Part shown: piece after piece, positions 28,315 through 35,273 of the stretch
Layout of the letters: each line of letters starts with the position of its first letter
How positions within the stretch are numbered: the stretch's first letter is position 1
Source: Candidatus Spechtbacteria bacterium RIFCSPLOWO2_12_FULL_38_22
Lineage (GTDB): Bacteria; Patescibacteriota; Minisyncoccia; Spechtbacterales; 2-12-FULL-38-22
Direction of reading: 5' to 3'
Assembly (NCBI GenBank): GCA_001820055.1
Contig: MHOK01000002.1
Location: forward strand, 1-36,006
DNA: 36,006 nt
The notes under the pieces: model-generated
Told to the model about the DNA's origin: nothing
The model's input: the letters and a program-made list of their open reading frames with translations, nothing else
Databases searched by the model: none
Program-made: the position numbers and the translations under genes

Positions 28315-28791
28315 TTATGTTCTTCTCATTTTTTTAGGTTTACATCCATTATGCGGCAGTGGTGTTATATCTTTTATAGACACAATATTTAAATCTTTAT
28401 TACTGGTTAAGGCGCGCACAGCAGCATCTCTACCAGAACCTATACCACTAACATACAAATGTACGCTTCCCAAATTTACCTTATCAAGTTTTTCCAGCAA
28501 TATGCTAACAACCCTAGAAGAAGCATACGGCGTAGATTTTCTTGGACCCTTAAATCCCGCTAAACCCGCGGTAGACCAAGCAATAACTCCTCCCTCTTCG
28601 TCGGTGGTTGTGATGGTCGTATTATTGTAACTTGCACGAACATAAAAATTAGTCCGTTTAAACGTACGAATCTTTTTTTTGTTTTTCAAATTCTTACTAT
28701 CGTCGCTGTCTACTGCTTCTGTAATTTCTGTTTCTGTTGTTTGAGTACCCTGTTGTTCTCCGGGTACTATTGCTACTCGTTTTTTACCCAT
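28315..28791 (-). CDS. rpsK: 30S ribosomal protein S11
   Basis: A platform protein near the mRNA exit. The core begins RTNFYVRASYNNTTITTTDEEGGVIAWSTAGLAGFKGPRKSTPYAS and ends ITPLPHNGCKPKKMRRT. At 158 residues it carries a variable N-terminal extension of about 40 residues rich in Glu, Thr and Lys. The ribosome site GAGGG lies inside the end of a dispersed repeat. Confidence 0.95.
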   Translation of the reverse strand: MGKKRVAIVPGEQQGTQTTETEITEAVDSDDSKNLKNKKKIRTFKRTNFYVRASYNNTTITTTDEEGGVIAWSTAGLAGFKGPRKSTPYASSRVVSILLEKLDKVNLGSVHLYVSGIGSGRDAAVRALTSNKDLNIVSIKDITPLPHNGCKPKKMRRT

Positions 28792-28860
28792 ATTCCCTCA
28801 CTTCGCTCGGTCAAATTAAAAATTAAAAGTTAAAAGTTAAAAATGACAGAGAAGAATTTA
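28792..28860. repeat. Intergenic repeat before rpsK
   Basis: GCTCGGTCAAATTAAAA, then ATTAAAAGTTAAAA units and GACAGAGAAGAATTT; a related block precedes rpsM at 29326-29378. No gene is seen in the whole 136-base rpsM-rpsK gap (28792-28927). Confidence 0.65.
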
Positions 28861-28927
28861 AAATTAATTAAAATGTTTAATGTTTAGTTGTCGTTTTTTA
28901 TTTTTCATTTTCAGTTTTTCATTTAAA

Positions 28928-29320
28928 CTATGTTGGTGTTGATGCTGGCTTTCTGCCGGAACCAACAGTAACTCTTTTATTACCCCTGACAGTCCTCGAA
29001 TTTGTTTTTGTCCTCTGTCCGCGGACGGGAAGATTAGACGCGTGTCTTGAACCCCGATAGGAACCTATATCCCTCAAGCGTTTTATGTTATCTCTAACTT
29101 CTCTTTGTAAGTCACTCTCCAGCACATAACCTCCATTCGCAATATGATTTCTTATCGTATTTAATTCTTCTGCGCTTAAATCCTTGACTTTTTTATTTTT
29201 ATCTATACTCAGACTAGTCAAAATGCGGTTACTAAAAAATTTCCCTATCCCTTTTATGTAAGTCAGGGCAATTTCTGCTCTTTTGTTTTCTGGTATGTCA
29301 GCACCAGCTATACGAATCAT
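28928..29320 (-). CDS. rpsM: 30S ribosomal protein S13
   Basis: A head protein that contacts P-site tRNA and forms bridges to the large subunit. Starting at MIRIAGADIPENKRAEIALTYIKGIG (130 residues, ATG at 29320 with AAGGA before it), it shows RLRDIGSYRGSRHASNLPVRGQRTKTNSRTVRG, the typical S13 signature. The ORF track's MTELRN extension comes from a repeat upstream. Confidence 0.96.
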   Translation of the reverse strand: MIRIAGADIPENKRAEIALTYIKGIGKFFSNRILTSLSIDKNKKVKDLSAEELNTIRNHIANGGYVLESDLQREVRDNIKRLRDIGSYRGSRHASNLPVRGQRTKTNSRTVRGNKRVTVGSGRKPASTPT

Positions 29321-29325
29321 GTTCC

Positions 29326-29378
29326 TTAACTCGGTCAAATTAAAAGTTGGAAATTAAAAATGACGGAGAAAAATTTTT
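29326..29378. repeat. Intergenic repeat before rpsM
   Basis: ACTCGGTCAAATTAAAAGTT, then AAATTAAAAATGACGGAGAAAAATTT, aligns with the block before rpsK. In both places it precedes the gene by a few bases and runs into the ribosome site. Confidence 0.6.
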
Positions 29379-29400
29379 GTTTTTTAATTATACTTTTGCA

Positions 29401-29517
29401 CTATCCCTGTCTCTGTTTGTGTTTTGGACTAGCCTTACAGACAATAAAAATACGCCCAGTTCTACGAACGACTTTACACTGTTTACACATCGGTTTTATG
29501 GATGAACGAACTTTCAT
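29401..29517 (-). CDS. rpmJ: 50S ribosomal protein L36
   Basis: Only 38 residues: [20 protein letters not shown] continuing to KHKQRQG. The zinc ligands are present as C-x2-C-x12-C-x4-H, the zinc-binding form. The ORF track extends it to 64 residues, but the added part translates the dispersed repeat upstream. It lies between infA and rpsM, its usual place. Confidence 0.96.
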   Translation of the reverse strand: MKVRSSIKPMCKQCKVVRRTGRIFIVCKASPKHKQRQG

Positions 29518-29523
29518 GATTTT

Positions 29524-29665
29524 TGTTCGCAAGCTCACAAAATTAGTAACTAATAACACGTAACAAGTAGCTAGTAATTTTTGAACCCCACACAATAAAA
29601 TTGTTTACTTGTTACTAGGTTACTGACTACCGCGAGCCTGCCTGCCGTCAGGCAGGCGTGTAGCG
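29524..29665. repeat. Dispersed intergenic repeat between rpmJ and infA
   Basis: TTAGTAACTAATAACA...AACAAGTAGCTAGTAATTTTTG and, inverted, TTTACTTGTTACTAGGTTACTGA match the element at 4557-4710. Both start with a GTTCGCAA box and carry the CCTGCC palindrome. It fills the 152-base rpmJ-infA gap; no gene is seen in it. Confidence 0.72.
29637..29656. repeat. CCTGCC-type palindrome near infA
   Basis: CCTGCCTGCCGTCAGGCAGG, one base different from the perfect copy at 859-878. Confidence 0.8.
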
Positions 29666-29669
29666 CAAA

Positions 29670-29888
29670 TTATTTATATCTATACGTAATCCTTCCCCTT
29701 CCATCTCCGGGTGGCATTTCTATCTTTACCTGGTCACCCACCAAAATTCTTATGCGATGTAAACGCATTTTGCCCGAAATGTATGAGAGAATCTCTGTGC
29801 CATCCGCAAGTTTGACACGAAAAAGGGTGTTGGGAAGCGCTTCCACTACCACACCCTCTTTCTCCTGTATATTATCTTTCTGTGTCAT
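29670..29888 (-). CDS. infA: Translation initiation factor IF-1
   Basis: A 72-residue OB-fold protein that binds the ribosomal A site during initiation. The sequence [64 protein letters not shown] is typical along its full length. It is the first gene of the ribosomal operon and has a strong promoter about 18 bases upstream, leaving a leader of roughly a dozen bases without a clear Shine-Dalgarno. Confidence 0.97.
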   Translation of the reverse strand: MTQKDNIQEKEGVVVEALPNTLFRVKLADGTEILSYISGKMRLHRIRILVGDQVKIEMPPGDGRGRITYRYK

Positions 29889-29906
29889 GTAATATTTGTC
29901 GTAATT

Positions 29907-29935
29907 AGGATAGCAAATAACTTAAAAAACGTCAA
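29907..29935 (-). promoter_or_regulatory. Promoter of the infA/ribosomal operon
   Basis: -35 TTGACG (29930-29935), 17-base spacer, -10 TATCCT (29907-29912) with extended TGC. It probably drives infA through rpsI, about 4.2 kb. Confidence 0.82.
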
Positions 29936-29948
29936 CCCCTATACTAAA

Positions 29949-31718
29949 TTAATTATTGGTTAATTCGCTATTATACTGTAAATTTATTTCTATTTTATTC
30001 AGTTCTTGGGGAATAGTGCGTACCCAAAACGGCCAGAGTCTCACCTGCGCACGCTCTAATTCCTCTTTAGCAGAAAGTATACGACGAACTTCAACTTCAT
30101 TTTTGCCCCTTATTTCCTCATATAATAATTCTGTAGGAAACGAACGATTAAAAATAGAATCTACCTCCAGCACAACACTGCTGTAACCCTTGCTGTAATC
30201 GAGTTCTTTTACATTATAGACAATTCTTCTTTTGTCGGACAGCTCGTAATCTTTACTATATTCAGTGGAGTTAACAAAAAAGTGCTCAATAGCATCCAGT
30301 ACATCGCTTTCCTTGACTAAAAACGTACGGGCAACAGCAACAACTCTCATAGAAAATTCCTCCTTGGGATCCTGAGGCTCTGCATTTAATTCTACGGTTT
30401 CAAACTCTACTTCAAATGTTTCGGCAACCACCAACAAGTTATCTGGGACTTTGTCTCTAAGAGTTTGCTCTACTGAGTTTAAAAATTCTTCGTTAACTTT
30501 TTCTTTAGCTTTATCAATATCTTCTTGGGTAACCACTGTAGTCTTTCCTTTAAAACCACCCTCCATACTACTTTCACTTTTTCCATAAAATTTTAAATAT
30601 TTATCCGTACCCTTAAATCCTGGTATAGAAAAATTGGTCGAACCTATATTAGATTCCTTTCCAGGAGCATCCGCAACCACATCAACCAACATAGAGCTCG
30701 ATACTATTTTGCCCCCAGATATAGAAGCTCCCGGAACGACTACTGTGGATACTGTTCTAAACAGTTGACCTTCAGAAGACAAAAATCTTGTATTAGCCAC
30801 CAATGTTTGGGGTACTGAACTAAATTCATTAAATACTCTTATTTGTCCCTCTGCTCTGGTTTCTAAATCAGCTTCGCCTGTTGCTTTAAATGTAAAATTA
30901 TTTTCTCTCCGTTCTTCTAAAACCTGGGCGGGTATTATGCCCTTAGACAGGTCGGCGGACGACACGTTAGAGTCCAATGATATTTGTGTAGCTATGGTAT
31001 CTTGTATTGTCTTTGGGTAAAGCGTAATAGTAGCAGATGGTAAAACAAAAATTAACAAATACCCCAAAAAACCTAACACCAGTGAGCCTAAAGCAGTAAT
31101 CAAAAATCTTTTTGGATTTTTTAATAAACGACTAAAAACACTGTTTACTTTGCCTACCAACTCAAAACTTCTTTTCTTTTTCTTATAAAATACCTCCTCG
31201 GTTGGCGCATGGGTACTAACCTTCGATGTTACAGATTGCTTCAAGTTGCGTATAAAATTATCTCTGGAACTGTTCTTAGCGGGTTTTTCTGACACAACTC
31301 CAGTCGAGTTAACAGCCGGCATAATTTTTATATCTTGCATCCTTTTTTCTTCCAATTCCATATCTTTCATATCAGTTGAAGGCGCGACAATGTCGGTTAC
31401 CATACGTTGTGGTCTTGTACTGATTGATTTTATGGTACTAGTGGCAGTATCCCGCTTTGGTGGCGGTAAAGACTCTCTTGTTCGCAAAGATGCCTTGGAA
31501 GCTAAACTTCTTATTCTTGGATTATTTGAAACAACTACCACGCTTTTTCCAACTACATCGGCCTCTCTTTTAAGTAGTCTAAAATTAAGTACGTTTTGAG
31601 CTATATAAGCATCTTCTGCTATCTCTAAAAAAACGATATCCGCGTCGTTTGTTAAAATCTTATCTATCACAAGCGCCAATTCATCAAATGCTTCAACTTT
31701 TATACTATTTTTGAACAT
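29949..31718 (-). CDS. Single-pass membrane protein with baseplate-J-like extracellular domain
   Basis: A 589-residue protein. The cytoplasmic part (1 to about 205) starts with a Rossmann-like segment (DADIVFLEIAEDAYIAQNVLNFRLLKREAD...VVVVSNNPRIRSLASKA) and a polar linker. One membrane helix follows (FLITALGSLVLGFLGYLLIFVL, about 208-230). The outer part begins PSATITLYPKTIQDTIATQI and contains GQIRVFNEFSSVPQTLVANTRFLS, the pattern labelled baseplate J-like in Patescibacteria genomes, as I recall. It ends with LWPFWVRTIPQELNKIEI. Function is unknown. It is encoded one base after an FtsA/PilM-like ATPase, which suggests that the ATPase works on its cytoplasmic part. Confidence 0.78.
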   Translation of the reverse strand: MFKNSIKVEAFDELALVIDKILTNDADIVFLEIAEDAYIAQNVLNFRLLKREADVVGKSVVVVSNNPRIRSLASKASLRTRESLPPPKRDTATSTIKSISTRPQRMVTDIVAPSTDMKDMELEEKRMQDIKIMPAVNSTGVVSEKPAKNSSRDNFIRNLKQSVTSKVSTHAPTEEVFYKKKKRSFELVGKVNSVFSRLLKNPKRFLITALGSLVLGFLGYLLIFVLPSATITLYPKTIQDTIATQISLDSNVSSADLSKGIIPAQVLEERRENNFTFKATGEADLETRAEGQIRVFNEFSSVPQTLVANTRFLSSEGQLFRTVSTVVVPGASISGGKIVSSSMLVDVVADAPGKESNIGSTNFSIPGFKGTDKYLKFYGKSESSMEGGFKGKTTVVTQEDIDKAKEKVNEEFLNSVEQTLRDKVPDNLLVVAETFEVEFETVELNAEPQDPKEEFSMRVVAVARTFLVKESDVLDAIEHFFVNSTEYSKDYELSDKRRIVYNVKELDYSKGYSSVVLEVDSIFNRSFPTELLYEEIRGKNEVEVRRILSAKEELERAQVRLWPFWVRTIPQELNKIEINLQYNSELTNN

Positions 31719-31719
31719 A

Positions 31720-33003
31720 CTAACTGGTTACTAAGTTAAATATACGAGTTAACGTTTTTTCTGTTACGGTCTGGCTCTTTGCGATATTGTCTAAAATATA
31801 ATCAGAAATTCCCGCAATTGAAATAAGGCGCGGATCTGAAATCTTGATATCAAAAAACTTTATACTGCTTAATGTATCCAGATTTATACGATGTAATTTG
31901 GGACTATCAGAAAAAATTAAATCTTTTTTCCAGCTCTTCTTTTTTATTATAGCATCCATCAGGCCGACAGTCCCTCCTCCGCCGTAAAGATATATGTCCG
32001 AAGGTAGTATTGTTGTATGAGAAAAATCTCTCAAGACCATCTCAAAACCGCTTAGAAAAATATTTAGTTCTTTCTGTAATAAGTCGTCCAAAGATTTTGT
32101 AGCATCACTGGAAAGTTTACGATCACAATATTTTATCTTTATATTTTCCGCTTCCGACTCAGGAACGTTAAAATGGTTGGCAATTCTTCCCGTAAAAGAG
32201 TTGCCGCCAAAAGAAAAATACTTTATATCTTCAATACGTCCACGGCGAGCAAGCGTTACTCTTGTGGTTCCACCCCCTATATCAACTAGAAGGCCGTGCA
32301 TATCCGCATCTTTTTGTTTTTTTAAGGCGCTAAACACAGCGTACGGAGTATAAATTAGATCATACGTATTAAATTTCAAATTTTTTGCGATGCCTTCTAT
32401 GGCGTCCTTATAAAAACTAGGCGCGTAGGCGTTAAATATACTTACCAAAATTTCTTTTCCTTCCTTGCTAATAAGATCGGAAACATTTTTTCCATCAATT
32501 TGTAATTTTTGGATAGTTGGGTTTATTAGTATCACATCTGTCTCCGCATAACCGCTCTCTTCCATAAATCTTTTTCTTATTTCTTCATAAGCGCGCAGTT
32601 CCAACTTATGGATCATGTTTTTTATATCTCCTATGTCTATCGGGGTGTTCGGATTTTCTCTTGTAAAAATTTGCGCATAATTTAGCCCATTAATAAGTTC
32701 CGAGGATAAACCAATGACTAACTTTTTATCTCTTATTCTATTTTTCGTTTTTTTCAAACTAGAAAATAAGTCTTTTATGACATTATGAACTTCGCTCAAA
32801 TCACAATCTTTTTTTTCCGGAAAAATAGTCAAAGCAGGATAAGAAACTTCAACTATATCCACTATGCGGGCGTCCATCTCTTTGCGATCTCTTTCCATCA
32901 ATGCGGCTTTTATGCTAAAACGCCCAAAATCCAAGATGTAAAAATGTTCATATCTTTTTTCAAAGTAATTTTTAACTTTTTGTAATCTATGTTTAAAAAA
33001 CAT
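31720..33003 (-). CDS. FtsA/PilM-like actin-family ATPase
   Basis: A 427-residue member of the actin/Hsp70 fold. Motifs: phosphate 1 FYILDFGRFSIKAAL near residue 23, phosphate 2 GLLVDIGGGTTRVTLARRG near 240, and adenosine-site IYLYGGGGTVGLMDAI near 335. An inserted region (NPTIQKLQIDGKNV) resembles the 1C domain of FtsA and PilM. FtsA anchors the division ring and PilM couples type IV pilus assembly to the membrane; I cannot decide between them. It starts two bases after alaS ends and is directly followed by the baseplate-J-like membrane protein, a plausible partner. Confidence 0.83.
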   Translation of the reverse strand: MFFKHRLQKVKNYFEKRYEHFYILDFGRFSIKAALMERDRKEMDARIVDIVEVSYPALTIFPEKKDCDLSEVHNVIKDLFSSLKKTKNRIRDKKLVIGLSSELINGLNYAQIFTRENPNTPIDIGDIKNMIHKLELRAYEEIRKRFMEESGYAETDVILINPTIQKLQIDGKNVSDLISKEGKEILVSIFNAYAPSFYKDAIEGIAKNLKFNTYDLIYTPYAVFSALKKQKDADMHGLLVDIGGGTTRVTLARRGRIEDIKYFSFGGNSFTGRIANHFNVPESEAENIKIKYCDRKLSSDATKSLDDLLQKELNIFLSGFEMVLRDFSHTTILPSDIYLYGGGGTVGLMDAIIKKKSWKKDLIFSDSPKLHRINLDTLSSIKFFDIKISDPRLISIAGISDYILDNIAKSQTVTEKTLTRIFNLVTS

Positions 33004-33005
33004 AT

Positions 33006-34793
33006 TTAAGTATTCAAAATTATGTCTGCAACAACGGCTCTAATTCTTTTTACTCCGGCTCCAACACTCTCCTGTTTTTTTATCTTAAAACCCACCAACT
33101 CCTTTGTGTTTTCAACATGCGGTCCCCCGCAAAGCTCGCTGGAAACTGGTTTTCCATTCTCGTCTATAACGGTATAAACTTTAACAGTGGCAGGGTATTT
33201 TTCTTTTGCAAAAAATAAAGCCCCTGTTTGTATTGCATCTTCGTAAGGCACGTTCTTAAAACTCATAGATAAACCCCTTTTTATTTTATCGTTAATCCAG
33301 TCTTCGATTTGCTTTATTTCTTCATCAGTTAAGCGTCGGTCAAATGTAAAATCAAAACGAAGGCGTTCAGCTGTTATATCACTCCCGTCTTGTTTCACAT
33401 TTTTACCTAATACAACTTGTAAAGCCGCCTGCAACAAATGAGTAGCCGTATGCAAACGTGTTACAATTTTTATTTCTTCTTCATTGTGTGCCTTTAACTC
33501 GCCAGTATCAAGCATAAGACCGTGTCCTCCAAATTTTGCCTCACTGCCTGCACGAGAAGTTTCTTTGTGATGTTCTAATTTTTTATCAAAATCTTCACGA
33601 GTTAATTTTTCAGCATGCTTTCCACCCACTTCTTTTATTACCTCGTACGGCAGGCCATAACTTTCATAAAGTTTAAACGCGCTTTGCGTATCTATCGCCT
33701 TCAGTTTTTCTAACTCCTTCAATCCCCTGCCTAGTGTTAAACGAAATCTTTCATCCTCTTCGCTAAATACTTCTTTTATGATATTTAAATTTAATTCCTG
33801 ATAAAAACCGCCATACACCTGCACAATTTTTTCAAAAAGCGACCACAAACTATACTGAGAATTTGTTTGTTGTTCCCAAATATACAATGAAGTTATTACT
33901 CTGCGCATAAGTCGGCGCAAAACATATCCCGCCTCTTTATTGCTGGGTCTTACACCGTCTGAAATTAAAAATGAAAAACCCCGTACATGATCTGTGATAA
34001 TTCTTTTTTTTCTATCTTCCAGATTCTGCGGTAATAGCTCTAAAATTGGAGCAAACAAATCAGTTTCAAATATGTGCTCCTTGTCCTGTAAAGCTACGGC
34101 TAAGCGCTCAAGACCCATTCCCGTATCCACGCCTGGAGTTTTTAATTTTTCTAATTTATTATCCGGTGAACCTACTTCACTAAGCGCGCGAGGCGAGCCT
34201 GCTTCGCTGACCGAACGAGGCGAGCAATAGTATTCGTTAAACACGATATTCCAAACCTCAACATTGTTTATAAAAATCTCTGTTGTTGGCCCGCACGGAC
34301 CCTCTGAACCTGTCGGACCCCAAAAATTCTCACTTTTAGGCTGTTGTCTTATGTCTTTGACTCCTAATTCTCTCCATATTTTTTCAGATTCATCGTCACG
34401 AGGAATTTCAGAATTACCTTCAAAAATGGTTACATATTGAATAATAAGTCCGTATTCTTTTACCAAATCGTATGCAAATTTAATTGCTCCTTCCTTAAAA
34501 TACCCCCCAAAAGAAAAATTACCCAACATTTCAAAAAATGTCAGGTGCGTTTCGTCTCCAACTTCGTCTATGTCTGACGTTCTAAACGATTTTTGTACAG
34601 ATGCTGTATTTAAAGAATTAAAATCACGCATTGCATCTGCTTTTCCTGTGTAATATGGCTTAAACTGTTGCATCCCCGCAGTTGTTAAAAGCACTGAAGG
34701 ATCATCAGGAATTAAACTTGAAGAAGGCACAACAGTATGTCCCCTTTCCTCAAAAAATTTTAAAAATCTGCTACGAATTTCGCCAGAGTCCAT
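33006..34793 (-). CDS. alaS: Alanyl-tRNA synthetase without the C-terminal domain, carrying an inserted 9-residue repeat
   Basis: It charges tRNA-Ala and edits mischarged tRNA. The catalytic domain starts MDSGEIRSRFLKFFEERGHTVVPSSSLIPDDPSVLLTTAGMQQFKPYYTG; the editing domain has HTATH near residue 443 and CGGPH near 561. At 595 residues it stops after the editing domain, while typical enzymes (about 870) continue with a C-terminal dimerisation/tRNA-elbow part. Near residues 190-210 the sequence SPRSVSEAG/SPRALSEVG is a duplicated 9-residue unit in a loop of the catalytic domain (see 34165-34224). It heads an operon with the FtsA/PilM-like and baseplate-J-like genes; the promoter predicts a leaderless mRNA. 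Confidence 0.94.
   Translation of the reverse strand: MDSGEIRSRFLKFFEERGHTVVPSSSLIPDDPSVLLTTAGMQQFKPYYTGKADAMRDFNSLNTASVQKSFRTSDIDEVGDETHLTFFEMLGNFSFGGYFKEGAIKFAYDLVKEYGLIIQYVTIFEGNSEIPRDDESEKIWRELGVKDIRQQPKSENFWGPTGSEGPCGPTTEIFINNVEVWNIVFNEYYCSPRSVSEAGSPRALSEVGSPDNKLEKLKTPGVDTGMGLERLAVALQDKEHIFETDLFAPILELLPQNLEDRKKRIITDHVRGFSFLISDGVRPSNKEAGYVLRRLMRRVITSLYIWEQQTNSQYSLWSLFEKIVQVYGGFYQELNLNIIKEVFSEEDERFRLTLGRGLKELEKLKAIDTQSAFKLYESYGLPYEVIKEVGGKHAEKLTREDFDKKLEHHKETSRAGSEAKFGGHGLMLDTGELKAHNEEEIKIVTRLHTATHLLQAALQVVLGKNVKQDGSDITAERLRFDFTFDRRLTDEEIKQIEDWINDKIKRGLSMSFKNVPYEDAIQTGALFFAKEKYPATVKVYTVIDENGKPVSSELCGGPHVENTKELVGFKIKKQESVGAGVKRIRAVVADIILNT
34165..34224. repeat. 27-bp tandem repeat inserted in alaS
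   Basis: GGTGAACCTACTTCACTAAG... and GGCGAGCCTGCTTCGCTGAC... are two 27-base units in tandem, with a third start (GGCGAG). The unit is a multiple of three and keeps the frame. Its GCTTCGCTGA core resembles CACTTCGCTCGG in the rpsM-rpsK gap. Confidence 0.8.
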
Positions 34794-34800
34794 ACTCTAA

Positions 34801-34830
34801 ATAATATCACACATTTATAGAGTCTCTCAA
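34801..34830 (-). promoter_or_regulatory. Promoter of the alaS operon
   Basis: -35 TTGAGA (34825-34830), 18-base spacer, -10 TATTAT (34801-34806) with extended TGA. The -10 ends seven bases before the ATG, so the mRNA should be leaderless. Confidence 0.68.
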
Positions 34831-34861
34831 TTTTTTATAAATAAAAAACAGTCCCTTTTTT

Positions 34862-34901
34862 GGAAAGTAAATACGCTCCCATGGGAGCGTATTTACTTTC
34901 C
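34862..34901 (-). terminator. 40-bp perfect palindrome at the end of the coiled-coil gene
   Basis: GGAAAGTAAATACGCTCCC and its exact complement around an AT centre; the coiled-coil stop codon lies inside the first arm. The inner stem ends in GTATTTACTTT on the minus strand, so it can act as a terminator, though the T-run is interrupted. Confidence 0.72.
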
Positions 34902-35183
34902 AAATCCTTCTTTTTGTAAATTGCGTGTTAAATCCTCTAACTCTTTTTTTACCTGATCTCTTCTGGGTTTAAGTCGCCTTAAGTCATCACCCAAAGTTCT
35001 AACTTCTCTTTCTTTAGATTGCACCTCCGTGTTCAAACTTATAATCCTTCGTTTGGTTTCATCCACTGTTTTCCTCAACTCTTCAAGGCTAGTTTCTTTG
35101 GTTTTTATATCTCTTTCGAGTCCCTCCAGTTGCAACTGCAATTTTTGTACATCTCTTTGTATATTTCCAGATAAATATGACAT
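34893..35183 (-). CDS. Small coiled-coil protein, unknown function
   Basis: A 96-residue protein that is one long charged coiled coil: LQLQLEGLERDIKTKETSLEELRKTVDETKRRIISLNTEVQSKEREVRTL shows heptad-spaced hydrophobic residues over nearly the full length. No membrane helix or signal is seen. The family is not recognised and the function is not predictable; it may be a structural or adaptor protein. It is probably monocistronic, with an extended -10 promoter 50 bases upstream and a palindromic terminator overlapping its stop. Confidence 0.82.
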   Translation of the reverse strand: MSYLSGNIQRDVQKLQLQLEGLERDIKTKETSLEELRKTVDETKRRIISLNTEVQSKEREVRTLGDDLRRLKPRRDQVKKELEDLTRNLQKEGFGK

Positions 35184-35232
35184 AAGTTATTAGGCGCTAA
35201 AAATTAAGCACCAAGGTTTAATTAGTATCTTT

Positions 35233-35260
35233 AGTATAGCAAAAAAACAAACTTTGTCAT
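35233..35260 (-). promoter_or_regulatory. Promoter of the coiled-coil gene
   Basis: -35 ATGACA (35255-35260), 16-base spacer, -10 TATACT (35233-35238) with extended TGC. The leader is about 45 bases. Confidence 0.75.
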
Positions 35261-35273
35261 ACTAATAGGTTGC

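Noticed and set aside
29518-29595. 64-residue version of L36
   Set aside because: The added residues translate a dispersed intergenic repeat; L36 itself is 38 residues and starts MKVRSS.
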